Part shown: piece by piece, positions 7,884 to 16,985 of the stretch | Position numbering within the stretch: the first letter of the stretch is position 1 | Layout: every line of letters starts with the position of its first letter | Source: CAZEYT01 sp964516295 | GTDB taxonomy: Bacteria; Verrucomicrobiota; Verrucomicrobiia; Chthoniobacterales; Terrimicrobiaceae | Assembly (NCBI GenBank): GCA_964516295.1 | Contig: CAZEYT010000024.1 | Coordinates: forward strand, 1 to 38,063 | DNA: 38,063 bases | Direction of reading: 5' to 3' | Position numbers and translations under genes: made by a program | The notes under the pieces: model-generated | Database searches by the model: none | Told to the model about the DNA's origin: nothing | Seen by the model: the letters and a program-made list of their open reading frames with translations, nothing else

Positions 7884-9976
7884 GCGGGGCGACGAAGCGG
7901 CATGGCTTCGGGTTCGGCGAAGCCATGGCCCGCCTGCTCCGCCTTCCGGCGGAGTCGGTTTACTCAAAGGCGCTGACGCTTTACGTCGGGCTTTCGCTCT
8001 TGTTGGGAACGGCGGTGGTGCTGCTCACGGGATCAATCATTCTCGGAGAGTTCGAGGAGACCGAGCGCCAGGAGATGGAGGCAACGCTCCAGCGGTTCAC
8101 GATTGTTCTCTCCCGCGAGACCCGGCCAATCGAGATTTCTCTCACAGAATGGCTGGGAACAGGAGGACCGGATGGGAAAGAGACCTTGCCGGGACCGGAT
8201 TTCCTCGCGAACCAACAGCTCGATTTTTTCGCGGTGGCACGGGATGGACAGGTGGGAAACACGGCTTACCGGAGCGATCCTGTTCGACGGGTGCTCGGGG
8301 ATTCGAACGATTGGATTTCGGTGATCAAGACGAGCAGCCCGCGCAGCCAGCGTTCGGGATTTGTGCTGGTGGGGGATCGATTGGTGGTCATTGCGTGGCA
8401 ATCGCTATCGGATGGGCGTGTTGCCGTGGCCGGGCGTCTGTTCAACGATGAGATGGTTTCGTTTTTGGAGGGAATGTTTGCGGCCAGAGTCCAATTCGAG
8501 CCCTTGGGAACCATCGTTGTCGGGGCGAATGCGCCCAATCCGATCGTAAGCCTCCTTGCGCAGAACGAGTCTGTTTCGCAACCGATCGGTCCCAACGAAA
8601 TCACGGGCTACGTATTGGTGCGGGGCATCAATGGCACGCCGATCGGCCATATCCAGCTCCGCCAGGCCCGTCCGCTTTACCGGGAGGGAGTTCAGGCTGT
8701 GCAGGTTTTTCTCATCGTTCTTACACTCGCTGGGGGGGCGCTTTTCCTCTTGATATGGGTGCTTCTTGACTGGACGATTCTCAAGCGCATTCGCGAGCTG
8801 ACCCGCAAGGTGGAGGCGGAAAAAGACAAAGGTCAGCTGCCGTTGGAGTTGCGGTTTGACGGCATTGATGAACTGGCCCATCTGGCCACCCGCATCGAAG
8901 AACTCGCGGCTCAGGTCGAACGAGCGCAGTGGAATTATCGCGCCGTCGTCGAGGACCAGACGGAAATAATCTCCCGGTTTACGCCGGGGTTCGCAGTCAC
9001 GTTCTCGAATGGCGTTTTTCAAAAGCTCTTTCCTCACGATCCGGCGCGCGGCGTTTTCCTGCGGGAATGTCTGCCGCCCGCGGCGTTTGATTTGCTGGCG
9101 GCGAAATTTTCTGCGTTGAGCCCCGCCAATGCGGTCGCGACCTTTGTACAGCAAATCGCCCGGGCCGGGGAGGCGGGCGTTTGGTTCCGAAGCACCTTGC
9201 GGGCGTCGTTTGCGGGGGACAACTCCTGCCAGGGCGGCCAATGGGTGGCGGCCGATATCACACCGCAGGTCGAGGCGCAACAACGCCTTCAGGAGTCCGA
9301 GCGGCAGCTGCGGAGCCTGTCGACCCACCTGCTTCGCCTGCAGGACGAGGAGCGGCGCAAGATTGCCAGGGAGCTCCATGACTCCACCGCCCAGAGTCTT
9401 TCGGCCCTCGAAATGAACATGAGCCTGCTGGAACCCGTGATGGGCGATTCCAACATGCAGCGAATTGTCGCGGAGACCCGGCAGATTGCGCGCGATTGCT
9501 GCATGGAGCTTCGAAACATTTCCTATCTGCTCCATCCTCCGCTTCTTGATGAGGTCGGCCTCCCGTTTGCTTTTGAATGGTTCGCCGATGGATTTAAAAA
9601 GCGTACCGGGATCGATGTGAGCGTTGACTTGATGGCGAACTTCCCCCGGCTCGATTCCGACGTCGAGACCACGCTTTTTCGCGTCGTTCAGGAGGCGATG
9701 AGCAATATCTACCGCCATTCGGGGGCGAGTCGCGCCTGGCTGACCCTTGCGATCCGGGACGAGGCCATTCAGCTCGAAATCCGCGACAACGGTTCCGGTC
9801 TCGCCAAGGCCTCCGGTAACAGCGAGGGCGTTGGCTTTGCCGGGATGCGGGAAAGACTTGCCCAACTGTACGGCAGATTGGAAGTTCGCTCGTCGCCGTA
9901 TGGCGTCAGTTTGTCCGTGAAGATCGACCTTGCCACCGCCCATGTCCGAACGAACGATTCAGATCCTGCTCGCTGA
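7880..9976 (+). CDS. Membrane sensor histidine kinase, NarL/DegS-type (CHASE4-like, HAMP, PAS, HisKA_3, HATPase)
   Basis: This 698-residue kinase starts at a GTG overlapping the preceding stop. Helices at about residues 30-55 and 275-297 flank a periplasmic sensor region of about 215 residues that looks CHASE4-like. HAMP-like (about 298-345) and PAS-like (about 350-470) segments follow. A HisKA_3 dimerisation domain carries the phospho-acceptor H500 within RKIARELHDSTAQ, and the ATP-binding domain shows VVQEAMSNIYRHSGA and DNGSGLA near residue 635. It lacks the HPK1-type H-box, as expected for partners of LuxR/FixJ-type regulators, and its cognate regulator overlaps its 3' end by 35 bases. 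The signal is unknown. Confidence 0.93.
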   Translation: MSGATKRHGFGFGEAMARLLRLPAESVYSKALTLYVGLSLLLGTAVVLLTGSIILGEFEETERQEMEATLQRFTIVLSRETRPIEISLTEWLGTGGPDGKETLPGPDFLANQQLDFFAVARDGQVGNTAYRSDPVRRVLGDSNDWISVIKTSSPRSQRSGFVLVGDRLVVIAWQSLSDGRVAVAGRLFNDEMVSFLEGMFAARVQFEPLGTIVVGANAPNPIVSLLAQNESVSQPIGPNEITGYVLVRGINGTPIGHIQLRQARPLYREGVQAVQVFLIVLTLAGGALFLLIWVLLDWTILKRIRELTRKVEAEKDKGQLPLELRFDGIDELAHLATRIEELAAQVERAQWNYRAVVEDQTEIISRFTPGFAVTFSNGVFQKLFPHDPARGVFLRECLPPAAFDLLAAKFSALSPANAVATFVQQIARAGEAGVWFRSTLRASFAGDNSCQGGQWVAADITPQVEAQQRLQESERQLRSLSTHLLRLQDEERRKIARELHDSTAQSLSALEMNMSLLEPVMGDSNMQRIVAETRQIARDCCMELRNISYLLHPPLLDEVGLPFAFEWFADGFKKRTGIDVSVDLMANFPRLDSDVETTLFRVVQEAMSNIYRHSGASRAWLTLAIRDEAIQLEIRDNGSGLAKASGNSEGVGFAGMRERLAQLYGRLEVRSSPYGVSLSVKIDLATAHVRTNDSDPAR

Positions 9977-10601
9977 CGATCATGAAATCGTCCGCCATGG
10001 GGTGCGCAACCTTCTTGGCTCGGTGTCGCACTATCACTGCTGCGGCGAAGCTACGACGGGCCGCGAGGCAGTTTGTCTCGCCGAGCAACACCAACCCGAC
10101 ATCGCGATTCTCGACATCAGCATGCCGGAGCTCAACGGTATCGAGGCCGCCCGGCAGATTCTGAAGGTTTCTCCCAACACAAAAATCCTCATTTTCACCG
10201 TTCACGACGCCGAACGCATTGTTTACGAGGTCTTCAGTGCCGGAGCGCATGGCTATCTTTTGAAGTCGGATGCCGGTCGGCACCTTCTGAGCGCCATTGA
10301 GAGCGTGCTGGACGGGCGGCACTATTTCAGCTCGCAGATATCCGAGGTTCTTTTTGAAAGTTTTCAGCGCCGAAATCTGCCGCACGCCCGGGTGGCGGAG
10401 GGAGCCAGTCCCACGTCGCGCGAGCGTGAGATCATCCAGCTGCTCGCGGAAGGCTCCAGCAACAAGGAAGTCGCGGCCGCTCTTGGGATCAGCGAAAAAA
10501 CAGTCGAGACCCACCGGGCGGCGATCATGCGCAAGCTCGGGCTGCACTCCATCGGCGAGTTGGTCCGCTACGCGATTCGCAATCACATCATCGAGGCCTG
10601 A
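9942..10601 (+). CDS. NarL/FixJ-family response regulator
   Basis: This 219-residue regulator has a receiver domain with the acidic pair in LLADDHE, phospho-acceptor D58 in IAILDISMPELNG, and the conserved Thr/Lys (FTVHD; GYLLKSDA). A LuxR-type helix-turn-helix occupies about residues 150-210 (TSREREIIQLLAEGSSNKEVAAALGISEKTVETHRAAIMRKLG). The ATG at 9942 inside the kinase 3' end is chosen because it gives the standard N-terminus; a TTG 12 bases earlier is less likely. Together with the kinase and probably the GspF-like protein it forms one transcriptional unit. Its targets are unknown. Confidence 0.95.
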   Translation: MSERTIQILLADDHEIVRHGVRNLLGSVSHYHCCGEATTGREAVCLAEQHQPDIAILDISMPELNGIEAARQILKVSPNTKILIFTVHDAERIVYEVFSAGAHGYLLKSDAGRHLLSAIESVLDGRHYFSSQISEVLFESFQRRNLPHARVAEGASPTSREREIIQLLAEGSSNKEVAAALGISEKTVETHRAAIMRKLGLHSIGELVRYAIRNHIIEA

Positions 10602-10717
10602 CAAAAACACGCCGGAGCTTGCAATTTTCGGCCGGGCTGGGGATGTTGATCGGACCGAGCCGGGAGGAAAAGGAATCCGATCCGCCGCGCGGTCCGAATC
10701 AGAAGATATTTCCTACG

Positions 10718-11956
10718 ATGGCGACGACATTGGAACAACCCGACACGCTGGCCCGGAGCATTCATGCCATGCAGGAGACCGGTGAGCTTCTCGGCGAGAA
10801 ACTCACCCTCAACATGGGGCCGTCGCATCCCTCGACCCACGGCGTGCTGCGCATCATTCTCGAGCTCGATGGCGAGGTGATCACGAAAGCAACACCGGAC
10901 ATCGGGTATCTCCATCGCGGAGACGAAAAGATCGCTGAAAACATGCAGTTCAATCAGTTCGTGCCTTACACGGACCGTTTGGATTACCTCGCGCCGATTG
11001 CCAACAACGTCGCCTACGCCCTCGCGGTGGAGAAGCTGATGGGGTGGGAGATCCCCCCCCGCGGCAAGGCGATCCGCGTGATCGCCTGCGAACTCGCCCG
11101 GATTTCCGCCCACCTTCTGGGCATCGGATGTCTTGGAATGGACCTCGGGGCCACCACGCTTTTCCTTTACACGTTCACGGAGCGGGAAAAAATTTACAAC
11201 CTCGTCGAGCAGCTTACGGGAGCCCGTTTCACGACGAGCTACACGCGTGTCGGCGGGCAGACGCACGATCTTCCCCCGGTATTTCTGCCGATGCTCCGCG
11301 AGTTTTTGCGCACGTTTCCGGCGGCGTTTGATGAAGTTGACAAGCTCGTCACCCGCAACCGCATCTTCGTCGACCGCACGAAGGATGTGGGGGTCATTTC
11401 CAAGGAAGACGCCATTGCCTACGCCCTTTCCGGCCCCAATCTTCGCGGTTCGGGCATCGACCACGATCTGCGCAAGCGACATCCTTATCTCGATTACGAC
11501 AAGTATGACTTTGAGATTCCGGTGGGAACGGTCGGGGACTGTTACGACCGATACCTCGTCCGCATGGAGGAGGTCCGCCAGAGCATCCGCATTATCCAGC
11601 AAGTCATCGACAAGCTTCCGGAGGGACCGATCAATTGGCACGATCCGAAAAGCACGCTTCCGGACAAGGTGGCCGTGCTGACGAAGATGGAGGAATTGAT
11701 CCACCACTTTATTGTCGCAACCGAGGGGGCTGATGCACCTCCGGGAGAGGTTTATTTCGCCGCGGAGAACCCGAAGGGCGAGCTCGGATTTTACATCTAC
11801 AGCAAGGGCGGCGGGGTTCCCTACCGGCTCAAAATCCGTGCCCCGTCGTTCGTGAATCTCAGCATCCTCCCGAAAATCATCCCGGGCCACATGGTCAGTG
11901 ATGTGGTCGGCATCCTCGGGTCGCTCGACTTCGTGATGGGCGAGTGCGACCGGTGA
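10718..11956 (+). CDS. nuoD: NADH-quinone oxidoreductase subunit D (Complex I 49-kDa type), isolated
   Basis: This 412-residue protein is the peripheral-arm subunit that forms the quinone site with NuoB. Family landmarks are LNMGPSHPSTHGVLR near the N-terminus, DIGYLHRGDEK, the long helical segment around RVIACELARISAHLLGIGCLGMDLGA, and the terminal ILGSLDFVMGECDR. The ATG at 10718 gives the standard start; sequence upstream in frame is not NuoD-like. Neighbours are a response regulator and a PTS protein. No other nuo gene is in the window, which is unusual because complex I genes are normally clustered. The 116-base leader contains CGGACCG (10651) and CGGTCCG (10690) as a wide inverted repeat. 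Confidence 0.95.
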   Translation: MATTLEQPDTLARSIHAMQETGELLGEKLTLNMGPSHPSTHGVLRIILELDGEVITKATPDIGYLHRGDEKIAENMQFNQFVPYTDRLDYLAPIANNVAYALAVEKLMGWEIPPRGKAIRVIACELARISAHLLGIGCLGMDLGATTLFLYTFTEREKIYNLVEQLTGARFTTSYTRVGGQTHDLPPVFLPMLREFLRTFPAAFDEVDKLVTRNRIFVDRTKDVGVISKEDAIAYALSGPNLRGSGIDHDLRKRHPYLDYDKYDFEIPVGTVGDCYDRYLVRMEEVRQSIRIIQQVIDKLPEGPINWHDPKSTLPDKVAVLTKMEELIHHFIVATEGADAPPGEVYFAAENPKGELGFYIYSKGGGVPYRLKIRAPSFVNLSILPKIIPGHMVSDVVGILGSLDFVMGECDR

Positions 11957-11979
11957 CCACCGGGCCCTCCATCGGAAAT

Positions 11980-11996
11980 CCCGCTTGTCAAGCGGG
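11980..11996 (+). terminator. Candidate weak terminator after nuoD
   Basis: CCCGCTT (11980-11986) and AAGCGGG (11990-11996) form a 7-bp stem with a three-base loop, 24 bases after the nuoD stop. The following bases are TTCGT, so the T-run is poor and termination may be partial. Confidence 0.4.
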
Positions 11997-12026
11997 TTCG
12001 TACCGGTACCCTCTCGCGTTCTGATC

Positions 12027-12494
12027 ATGACGTTGGCGAATCTTTTATCTGAGACGCAAATCGTCCCGGCGATGGTTTCTGAGGAACGCTGGGACGCCAT
12101 TGCCGAGCTCGTTCAATGTCTCGCGAAGGCGGGGAAGATCGCCGAGGGCGATCAGACTCTTATCCTCGAAGCGATCCGCCAGCGCGAGCAGACGATGAGT
12201 ACCGGCATCGGGTTTGGCATTGCCATCCCGCATGCATCTTCGGACCGGGTAACCGAAGTGGTCGCGGCGTTTGGGCGCTCGTCGAAGGGTATTCAGTTTG
12301 ATTCTCTGGACGGACAGCCTGTCTTTTTCATTGTTCTTTTTGTTGTGCCGAAGGACCAGTTCCAGACTCACCTTCGGACGCTGGCGGCGATCGCCAAGTT
12401 TCTCAACGACAAGGCCGTTCGGGACGATCTCGGGGCGGCTCCGGATGCGGCGGCCATCCTCCGTGTTTTTGAAAACCGTTCCCCTCGCGGATAA
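12027..12494 (+). CDS. PTS EIIA-Ntr/fructose-family protein
   Basis: This 155-residue single-domain protein has the EIIA phospho-acceptor motif: STGIGFGIAIPHA places the active His at H69. The fold continues through VVAAFGRSSKGIQFDSLDGQPVFFIVLFVVP, typical of PtsN and EIIA-Fru. PtsN-type proteins are phosphorylated by a PTS relay and regulate nitrogen, potassium or cell-envelope functions rather than transporting sugar. No HPr, EI or permease domain is nearby, which favours a regulatory role. The stop TAA overlaps the argS ATG by one base, so the two are likely co-translated. The ATG at 12027 is preceded by a pyrimidine-containing leader with no Shine-Dalgarno sequence. Confidence 0.9.
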   Translation: MTLANLLSETQIVPAMVSEERWDAIAELVQCLAKAGKIAEGDQTLILEAIRQREQTMSTGIGFGIAIPHASSDRVTEVVAAFGRSSKGIQFDSLDGQPVFFIVLFVVPKDQFQTHLRTLAAIAKFLNDKAVRDDLGAAPDAAAILRVFENRSPRG

Positions 12495-14203
12495 TGGGCG
12501 GGGTGCGCGATGAGTTGACCGGTGCGCTGCGCCGGGCGTTGGAGGCTTGCGGGTTCGAACCGGAGCGGGCGGGGGTCGTGGCCTCCGCCGATGCGCGTTT
12601 CGGCGACTACCAATCGAATGCCGCCATGGTGCTCGCCAAGGAACAGAAGGCGAATCCCCGGGAACTCGCGACCCGTGTTCTCGGCAAGCTGGATCTTTCC
12701 GGCCTCGCCGCTCCGGCCGAGATTGCGGGAGCGGGATTCATCAATTTTCGTGTGGATACGGGTTTTCTCGCGTCCCAAGTCTCCGCGATGGCGCGCGATC
12801 CGCGGCTCGGTGTGTCCGCAGTTGCCCACCCGCAGCGGATCATTCTCGACTTCAGCTCCCCGAACGTGGCCAAACCCATGCACGTCGGCCACATTCGAAG
12901 CACGATTTTGGGGGATTGTCTGGCGCGGGTGGCGCGGTTTCTTGGCCACGAGGTCGTGACGGACAACCACATCGGCGACTGGGGCACGCAGTTTGGAAAG
13001 GTCATTTACGGCTGGAAGCACCTCCTCGACCGCACCGCGTTGGAGCAGAATTCCATTCAGGAACTCGTGCGCCTTTATCGCGATGTCACCGCGTTGGAGG
13101 AATCCGAAGAAAATGTCCGACGGGAGGCCCGCGAGGAACTTGTCAAACTGCAGGCAGGAGATCCCGAGAATCTCGCCATCTGGAAGGAGACGGTCGAACT
13201 CTCGTGGCGCGAATTTCAAAAGCTCTACGATCTGCTTGATGTTCGCTTCGACGAACGCCTCGGGGAAAGCGCCTACAATGACGCCCTCGGTCCGCTTTGC
13301 AACGAACTCGAAGCCGCGGGGCTCGCCGAGATCAGTGAAGGCGCCCTTTGCATTTTTTTCCGCGATATCCCGGAGCTGTCCGAGAAACCGGCCATCATTC
13401 GCAAGGGCGATGGCGGGTTTCTTTATGCCACCACCGATCTGGCCACGATTCGGTTCCGGGTGGAGAAATGGAAACCCGATGCCATCTGGTATGTCGTCGG
13501 GGCCCCGCAGGCGCTCCATTTCCAGCAGATCTTCGCCGCTGCCCGCCGGATGGGAATTTCCGCCTCCCTCGAACACATCGCCTTCGGCAGCATTCTTGGT
13601 GAAAATCGGAAAATCATGAAAACCCGCTCCGGCGAAAACGTCGGGCTGGCCGATGTTCTCACGGAGTCCATCGAGCGCGCACGAACGCTCGTCGCGGCCC
13701 GGGCAGATTCCATCCCGGAGGAAGATCGCGAGGACATCGCCCGCACGATCGGTCTCGGCGCGGTCAAGTATGCCGAGCTCTCCCAGCATCGCCTCACCGA
13801 CTACGTTTTTTCGTGGGACAAGCTCCTCGCGTTTGAAGGAAATACCGCGCCCTATTTGCAGAACGCCTACGTGCGCATTCGGGCGATCTTTCGCCGGGCC
13901 GAAGCGGCGGCGGATCTCAGCGTTCCGGTCTCGCTCGGGGAACCCGCCGAGCGGACCCTCGCTCTCAAGCTCCTTCAATACAGCGAAACCGTTCCGCTGG
14001 TCCTGGAGGACTTCCGTCCGAATCTCCTCGCGAACTACCTCTACGAGCTCGCCAACACCTTTCACTCGTTTTACGAAGCCTGTCCCGTGCTGAAGGCGGA
14101 TCCCGCGACGCGGGCCAGCCGTCTGGTCCTCTGCGATCTCACCGCCCGCACACTCGCCCACGGCCTTGGCCTCTTGGGCATTCGTTGCCCGGAGCGAATG
14201 TAA
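12494..14203 (+). CDS. argS: Arginyl-tRNA synthetase
   Basis: This 569-residue class I synthetase charges tRNA-Arg. It has the N-terminal additional domain for D-loop recognition (about residues 1-110, FGDYQSNAAMVLAKE), the HIGH motif as HVGH at 130-133 in SSPNVAKPMHVGHIRST, the DNHIGDWGTQFGK segment, and a KMSK-loop position written MKTRSGENV, a divergence common in ArgRS. The C-terminal helical anticodon domain ends LLGIRCPERM. It shares one base with the upstream PTS gene (TAATG). A tRNA-Arg(CCG) gene lies 16 kb downstream, with no evident link. Confidence 0.97.
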   Translation: MGGVRDELTGALRRALEACGFEPERAGVVASADARFGDYQSNAAMVLAKEQKANPRELATRVLGKLDLSGLAAPAEIAGAGFINFRVDTGFLASQVSAMARDPRLGVSAVAHPQRIILDFSSPNVAKPMHVGHIRSTILGDCLARVARFLGHEVVTDNHIGDWGTQFGKVIYGWKHLLDRTALEQNSIQELVRLYRDVTALEESEENVRREAREELVKLQAGDPENLAIWKETVELSWREFQKLYDLLDVRFDERLGESAYNDALGPLCNELEAAGLAEISEGALCIFFRDIPELSEKPAIIRKGDGGFLYATTDLATIRFRVEKWKPDAIWYVVGAPQALHFQQIFAAARRMGISASLEHIAFGSILGENRKIMKTRSGENVGLADVLTESIERARTLVAARADSIPEEDREDIARTIGLGAVKYAELSQHRLTDYVFSWDKLLAFEGNTAPYLQNAYVRIRAIFRRAEAAADLSVPVSLGEPAERTLALKLLQYSETVPLVLEDFRPNLLANYLYELANTFHSFYEACPVLKADPATRASRLVLCDLTARTLAHGLGLLGIRCPERM

Positions 14204-14235
14204 GGGCGCCCGCGCCTTCCACGCAAAACTTGATC

Positions 14236-14253
14236 CCGGACAACACTGTCCGG
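14236..14253. repeat. Perfect inverted repeat between argS and the porin gene
   Basis: CCGGACA and TGTCCGG (7-bp arms) are separated by ACAC, 33 bases after the argS stop and 43 before the porin ATG. It could be a terminator without a strong T-run, or an operator for the porin gene, which would fit regulation of a sugar porin. Confidence 0.45.
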
Positions 14254-14295
14254 CAATTTCCTGTTCCTCCCATGTGCAGGCAATAAGTTTTCCTA

Positions 14296-15606
14296 ATGCT
14301 GAGCAGGACGTTTTTGATGTTGGTTGTGGTGATGGCATGGACAAAACCGGCTTTTGCCGAAACGTGGAAGGAGTGGTGGGAGGGAACTCATGCGAGCGGC
14401 CAGTGGTTCGGGGCGCGGCAAACCCTCGAAGATCGCGGTGTGTTTTTGACGGGCAAATGGTTGGGCAGCGTTTACGGCGTCGTCGATGGCGGACTCCAGC
14501 AGCGGGCGACATTTGACGAGGAGTTGAAATTTGAGGCCCGTCTCGACTTTGCCAAGCTGACCGGCTGGAGCCGGCTGGAGGGACTCGAAGCGTTCGGTGC
14601 GGTGCGCTTGCGCGACGGGCGGAATGTCAACGAATTCGTGGGAGCTTCCCCGGCGTTCAATCCATCGTCTTATCAAAGTGGCATGGACTGGCGTCTCCTG
14701 CCCTTTTATCTCAGTTACACCACACCGGAACTTTTCGGCATCCCGAAGTTCCTCACGCTCTCCGGCGGCTGGCAGAACCCTTACGAATTCTTCGCCCGGC
14801 AGGAGGATGCCAAGCTATTCCGAAACAATGTCATCGTCAGCGGAAAGGGAATCAGCTCAAACGGTGTCGGCTGGTCATCGAGTTATGCCGCGTGGGGCGG
14901 AACGCTCAAGGTCCGCCCTTCGGAATGGTCCTATGCCCAAGCGGGCGTGTATATGGCCATCCCGGGCGATACCGACTCCGCAAATCACGGTTTCGGTCTG
15001 GCCGGAGCCCGACCGGCCAGTCGCAATGGCTGGTTTGTTCTCGGAGAGACCGGGGTGACACCGAAAATCGGCGACCTGCCCGGAAAATACGGGTTCGGAG
15101 GCTACTACTGGGGACTGGAAAACCGGTCGTTCCATGGTGGGACCAATGATGGAAAATTCGGGTTTTACTGGATGGCCGATCAGACATTGTATCGGGAGCA
15201 GTCGCCGACGGAAGGGGACGGAAAAACAGCGCTTCCCAAAAGTCCCGCGACCCAAGGTCTTCGCGCCTTGGCATTTCTCAATTACGCACCGCCGGAAAAC
15301 AATGCGCTGCCGTTCTTTTTCTACTCGGGGTTGGTTTACGAAGGACTTCTCCCGGGCCGAGATCGAGACCTCGCCGGCGTGGCCTTTGCTTACGGAAACT
15401 ACAGCTATGATCAAATTCTCGCCGAACGCTCCAAAGGCGACAATGTCAACGATACCTATGAGGGAGTGCTGGAATTTGAATACCGTTTCCAAGTCAACCG
15501 CTGGGCTTTTGTTCAACCCTTTTTGCAATACGTGATCCGACCCGGTGGCGATGGCACCGTTGCCAACGCCACGGTCCTCGGGATGCACTTCGGCGTCACG
15601 TTCTAA
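14296..15606 (+). CDS. Carbohydrate-selective porin, OprB family
   Basis: This 436-residue outer-membrane protein has a signal peptide (about residues 1-21, cleavage after AFA). It begins with the OprB-type passage WFGARQTLEDRGVFLTGKWLGS, continues with alternating beta strands, and ends in Phe (VLGMHFGVTF), as expected for BAM-assembled barrels. OprB-type porins admit sugars across the outer membrane. The gene lies alone, convergent with yraN 5 bases away, and an inverted repeat stands in its 5' region. TAAGTT at 14284-14289 just before the ATG may be a -10 element with a very short leader. Substrate cannot be told from the sequence. Confidence 0.88.
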   Translation: MLSRTFLMLVVVMAWTKPAFAETWKEWWEGTHASGQWFGARQTLEDRGVFLTGKWLGSVYGVVDGGLQQRATFDEELKFEARLDFAKLTGWSRLEGLEAFGAVRLRDGRNVNEFVGASPAFNPSSYQSGMDWRLLPFYLSYTTPELFGIPKFLTLSGGWQNPYEFFARQEDAKLFRNNVIVSGKGISSNGVGWSSSYAAWGGTLKVRPSEWSYAQAGVYMAIPGDTDSANHGFGLAGARPASRNGWFVLGETGVTPKIGDLPGKYGFGGYYWGLENRSFHGGTNDGKFGFYWMADQTLYREQSPTEGDGKTALPKSPATQGLRALAFLNYAPPENNALPFFFYSGLVYEGLLPGRDRDLAGVAFAYGNYSYDQILAERSKGDNVNDTYEGVLEFEYRFQVNRWAFVQPFLQYVIRPGGDGTVANATVLGMHFGVTF

Positions 15607-15611
15607 GGAAT

Positions 15612-16055
15612 TCAGTAGGAATACGAGTCGGGGAGCTGAAAGGCGTTTTCCATTCGCCGGATCTCGGGCGGGGTCGAGTCGATGACCTCGACGACATCAA
15701 AGCGGAACGTGATATCGGGCATGTCCAGCAGGCGAAGCCAGGTCATCGCTCCCCGAATCAGGAGCCGGCGCTTCTTTTGATCGACCGCGTCCAGAGGTCG
15801 GCCGAAATCCTCGGTGGTGCGTGTTTTGACTTCGACAAAGACGAGCTCGTTGTGACGAAGGTCGCGACAGACGATGTCCACTTCGCCGCCTCGGGGCGCA
15901 CGGAAGTTTCGACGGAGAATCTTGAAGCCGTTCTGCCGGAGGTGGGCTGCGGCGAGGTCTTCGCCACGACGACCGAGAGCGAGGTGGTCGGGCTCAGAAG
16001 AGCTCGGCTTGGGCAACCGGCGAAAAAGTGCGTCGATGAATGGCACACGGACCAT
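15612..16055 (-). CDS. yraN: YraN family (UPF0102) nuclease-like protein
   Basis: This 147-residue protein has the restriction-endonuclease-like core of the family: GRRGEDLAAAHLRQNGFKILRRNFR, then GEVDIVCRD and LVFVEVKTRT, which give the E...D...ExK catalytic pattern. Its cellular role remains poorly defined in the family. The start MVRVPFID at 16055 overlaps the 3' end of rnhB by 62 bases; a further in-frame ATG at 16091 would deepen the overlap. The order rplS-rnhB-yraN, with comM/yifB adjacent, recurs in many bacteria and supports the call. Confidence 0.9.
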   Translation of the reverse strand: MVRVPFIDALFRRLPKPSSSEPDHLALGRRGEDLAAAHLRQNGFKILRRNFRAPRGGEVDIVCRDLRHNELVFVEVKTRTTEDFGRPLDAVDQKKRRLLIRGAMTWLRLLDMPDITFRFDVVEVIDSTPPEIRRMENAFQLPDSYSY

Positions 16056-16608
16056 GTCGGCGGAGTGTGTCAAGATGCTCGGGCGTTGCATAGCCTTTGT
16101 GGCGCGAAAAGCCGTATTCCGGATGCCGACGGTCGAGGTCGTCCATCAGGCGGTCCCGACAAACTTTCGCAACGATGCTCGCCGCGGCAATACTGAAGCT
16201 GCACGCATCCCCTCCGACCAGCGGCGTCTGGGGAATTGGAAAATCATGAACCGGCAGCCCGTCAATCAACACATGCTCCGGACGAACCCGCAACGCCAGA
16301 GCGGCTTCGCGCATGGCCTCGTGGCAGGCTCGGAGGATGTTCAGGCGGTCAATGGCCGCGCTGTCACGTTGGGCCCAGGCCCAAATGACGCCGGGTGTCT
16401 GGGTGATCCGCTCGTAAAGCTCGGCCCGGCGACCCAGCGGAACTTTTTTCGAATCATCGAGCCCGCGGACGTCGAAAGTCCGCGTGAGAATAACCGCGGC
16501 AGCCACGACAGGCCCGGCGAGCGGTCCGCGCCCGGCCTCATCAATACCCGCAACGGGAGAAATTCCCTTCGCGGCGAGCGCTTCCTCGTGCTCGAACGAG
16601 CAGGGCAT
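15994..16608 (-). CDS. rnhB: Ribonuclease HII
   Basis: This 204-residue enzyme removes ribonucleotides from DNA and RNA in RNA-DNA hybrids. Motif VAGIDEAGRGPLAGPVVAAAV carries the first Asp and Glu of the active site. LIDG supplies the next Asp, and FSIAAASIVAKVCRD the fourth acidic region. The C-terminus YGFSRHKGYATPEHLDTLRRHGP is characteristic. The ATG at 16608 directly abuts the rplS stop codon (16609-16611), so it belongs to the rplS transcript. Confidence 0.96.
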   Translation of the reverse strand: MPCSFEHEEALAAKGISPVAGIDEAGRGPLAGPVVAAAVILTRTFDVRGLDDSKKVPLGRRAELYERITQTPGVIWAWAQRDSAAIDRLNILRACHEAMREAALALRVRPEHVLIDGLPVHDFPIPQTPLVGGDACSFSIAAASIVAKVCRDRLMDDLDRRHPEYGFSRHKGYATPEHLDTLRRHGPCAIHRRTFSPVAQAELF

Positions 16609-16962
16609 TCAGGCCCGGTCGCTCTTTTCTTTGACCGTCGTGGCCGATTTGCCCTTGCGGTCGCGGAGGAAGTTCAACTTCGAGCGACGAACGGAACCCT
16701 GACGGTCCACTTCGATCTTCGCGATGCGTGGGGAATGCAGCGGGAAAACGCGTTCCACACCTTCGCCGTAGGAAACCCTGCGGACGGTGAAGTTGGCATT
16801 GATGCCGGTGCCTTTGCGTCCAATGACGATGCCGGCATAAACCTGAATCCGCTCCTTGTCGCCTTCGACCACACGGGTATGGACCTTGACGATGTCACCG
16901 ACCTTGAAGTCCTTCAGGTCTTTTTTCAACTGCTCGCTCTCGATCTTCTCAATGATGGTCAT
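16609..16962 (-). CDS. rplS: 50S ribosomal protein L19
   Basis: This 117-residue protein sits at the 30S-50S interface. The sequence is a textbook L19: FKVGDIVKVHTRVVEGDKERIQVYAGIVIGRKGTGINANFTVRRVS, then FPLHSPRIAKIEVDRQGSVRRSKLNFLRDR. It leads an operon with rnhB and yraN. A strong promoter lies just upstream on the minus strand. The usual neighbour trmD is about 14 kb away. Confidence 0.98.
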   Translation of the reverse strand: MTIIEKIESEQLKKDLKDFKVGDIVKVHTRVVEGDKERIQVYAGIVIGRKGTGINANFTVRRVSYGEGVERVFPLHSPRIAKIEVDRQGSVRRSKLNFLRDRKGKSATTVKEKSDRA

Positions 16963-16985
16963 GGCTGGAAAAACTGGAACCGCGC

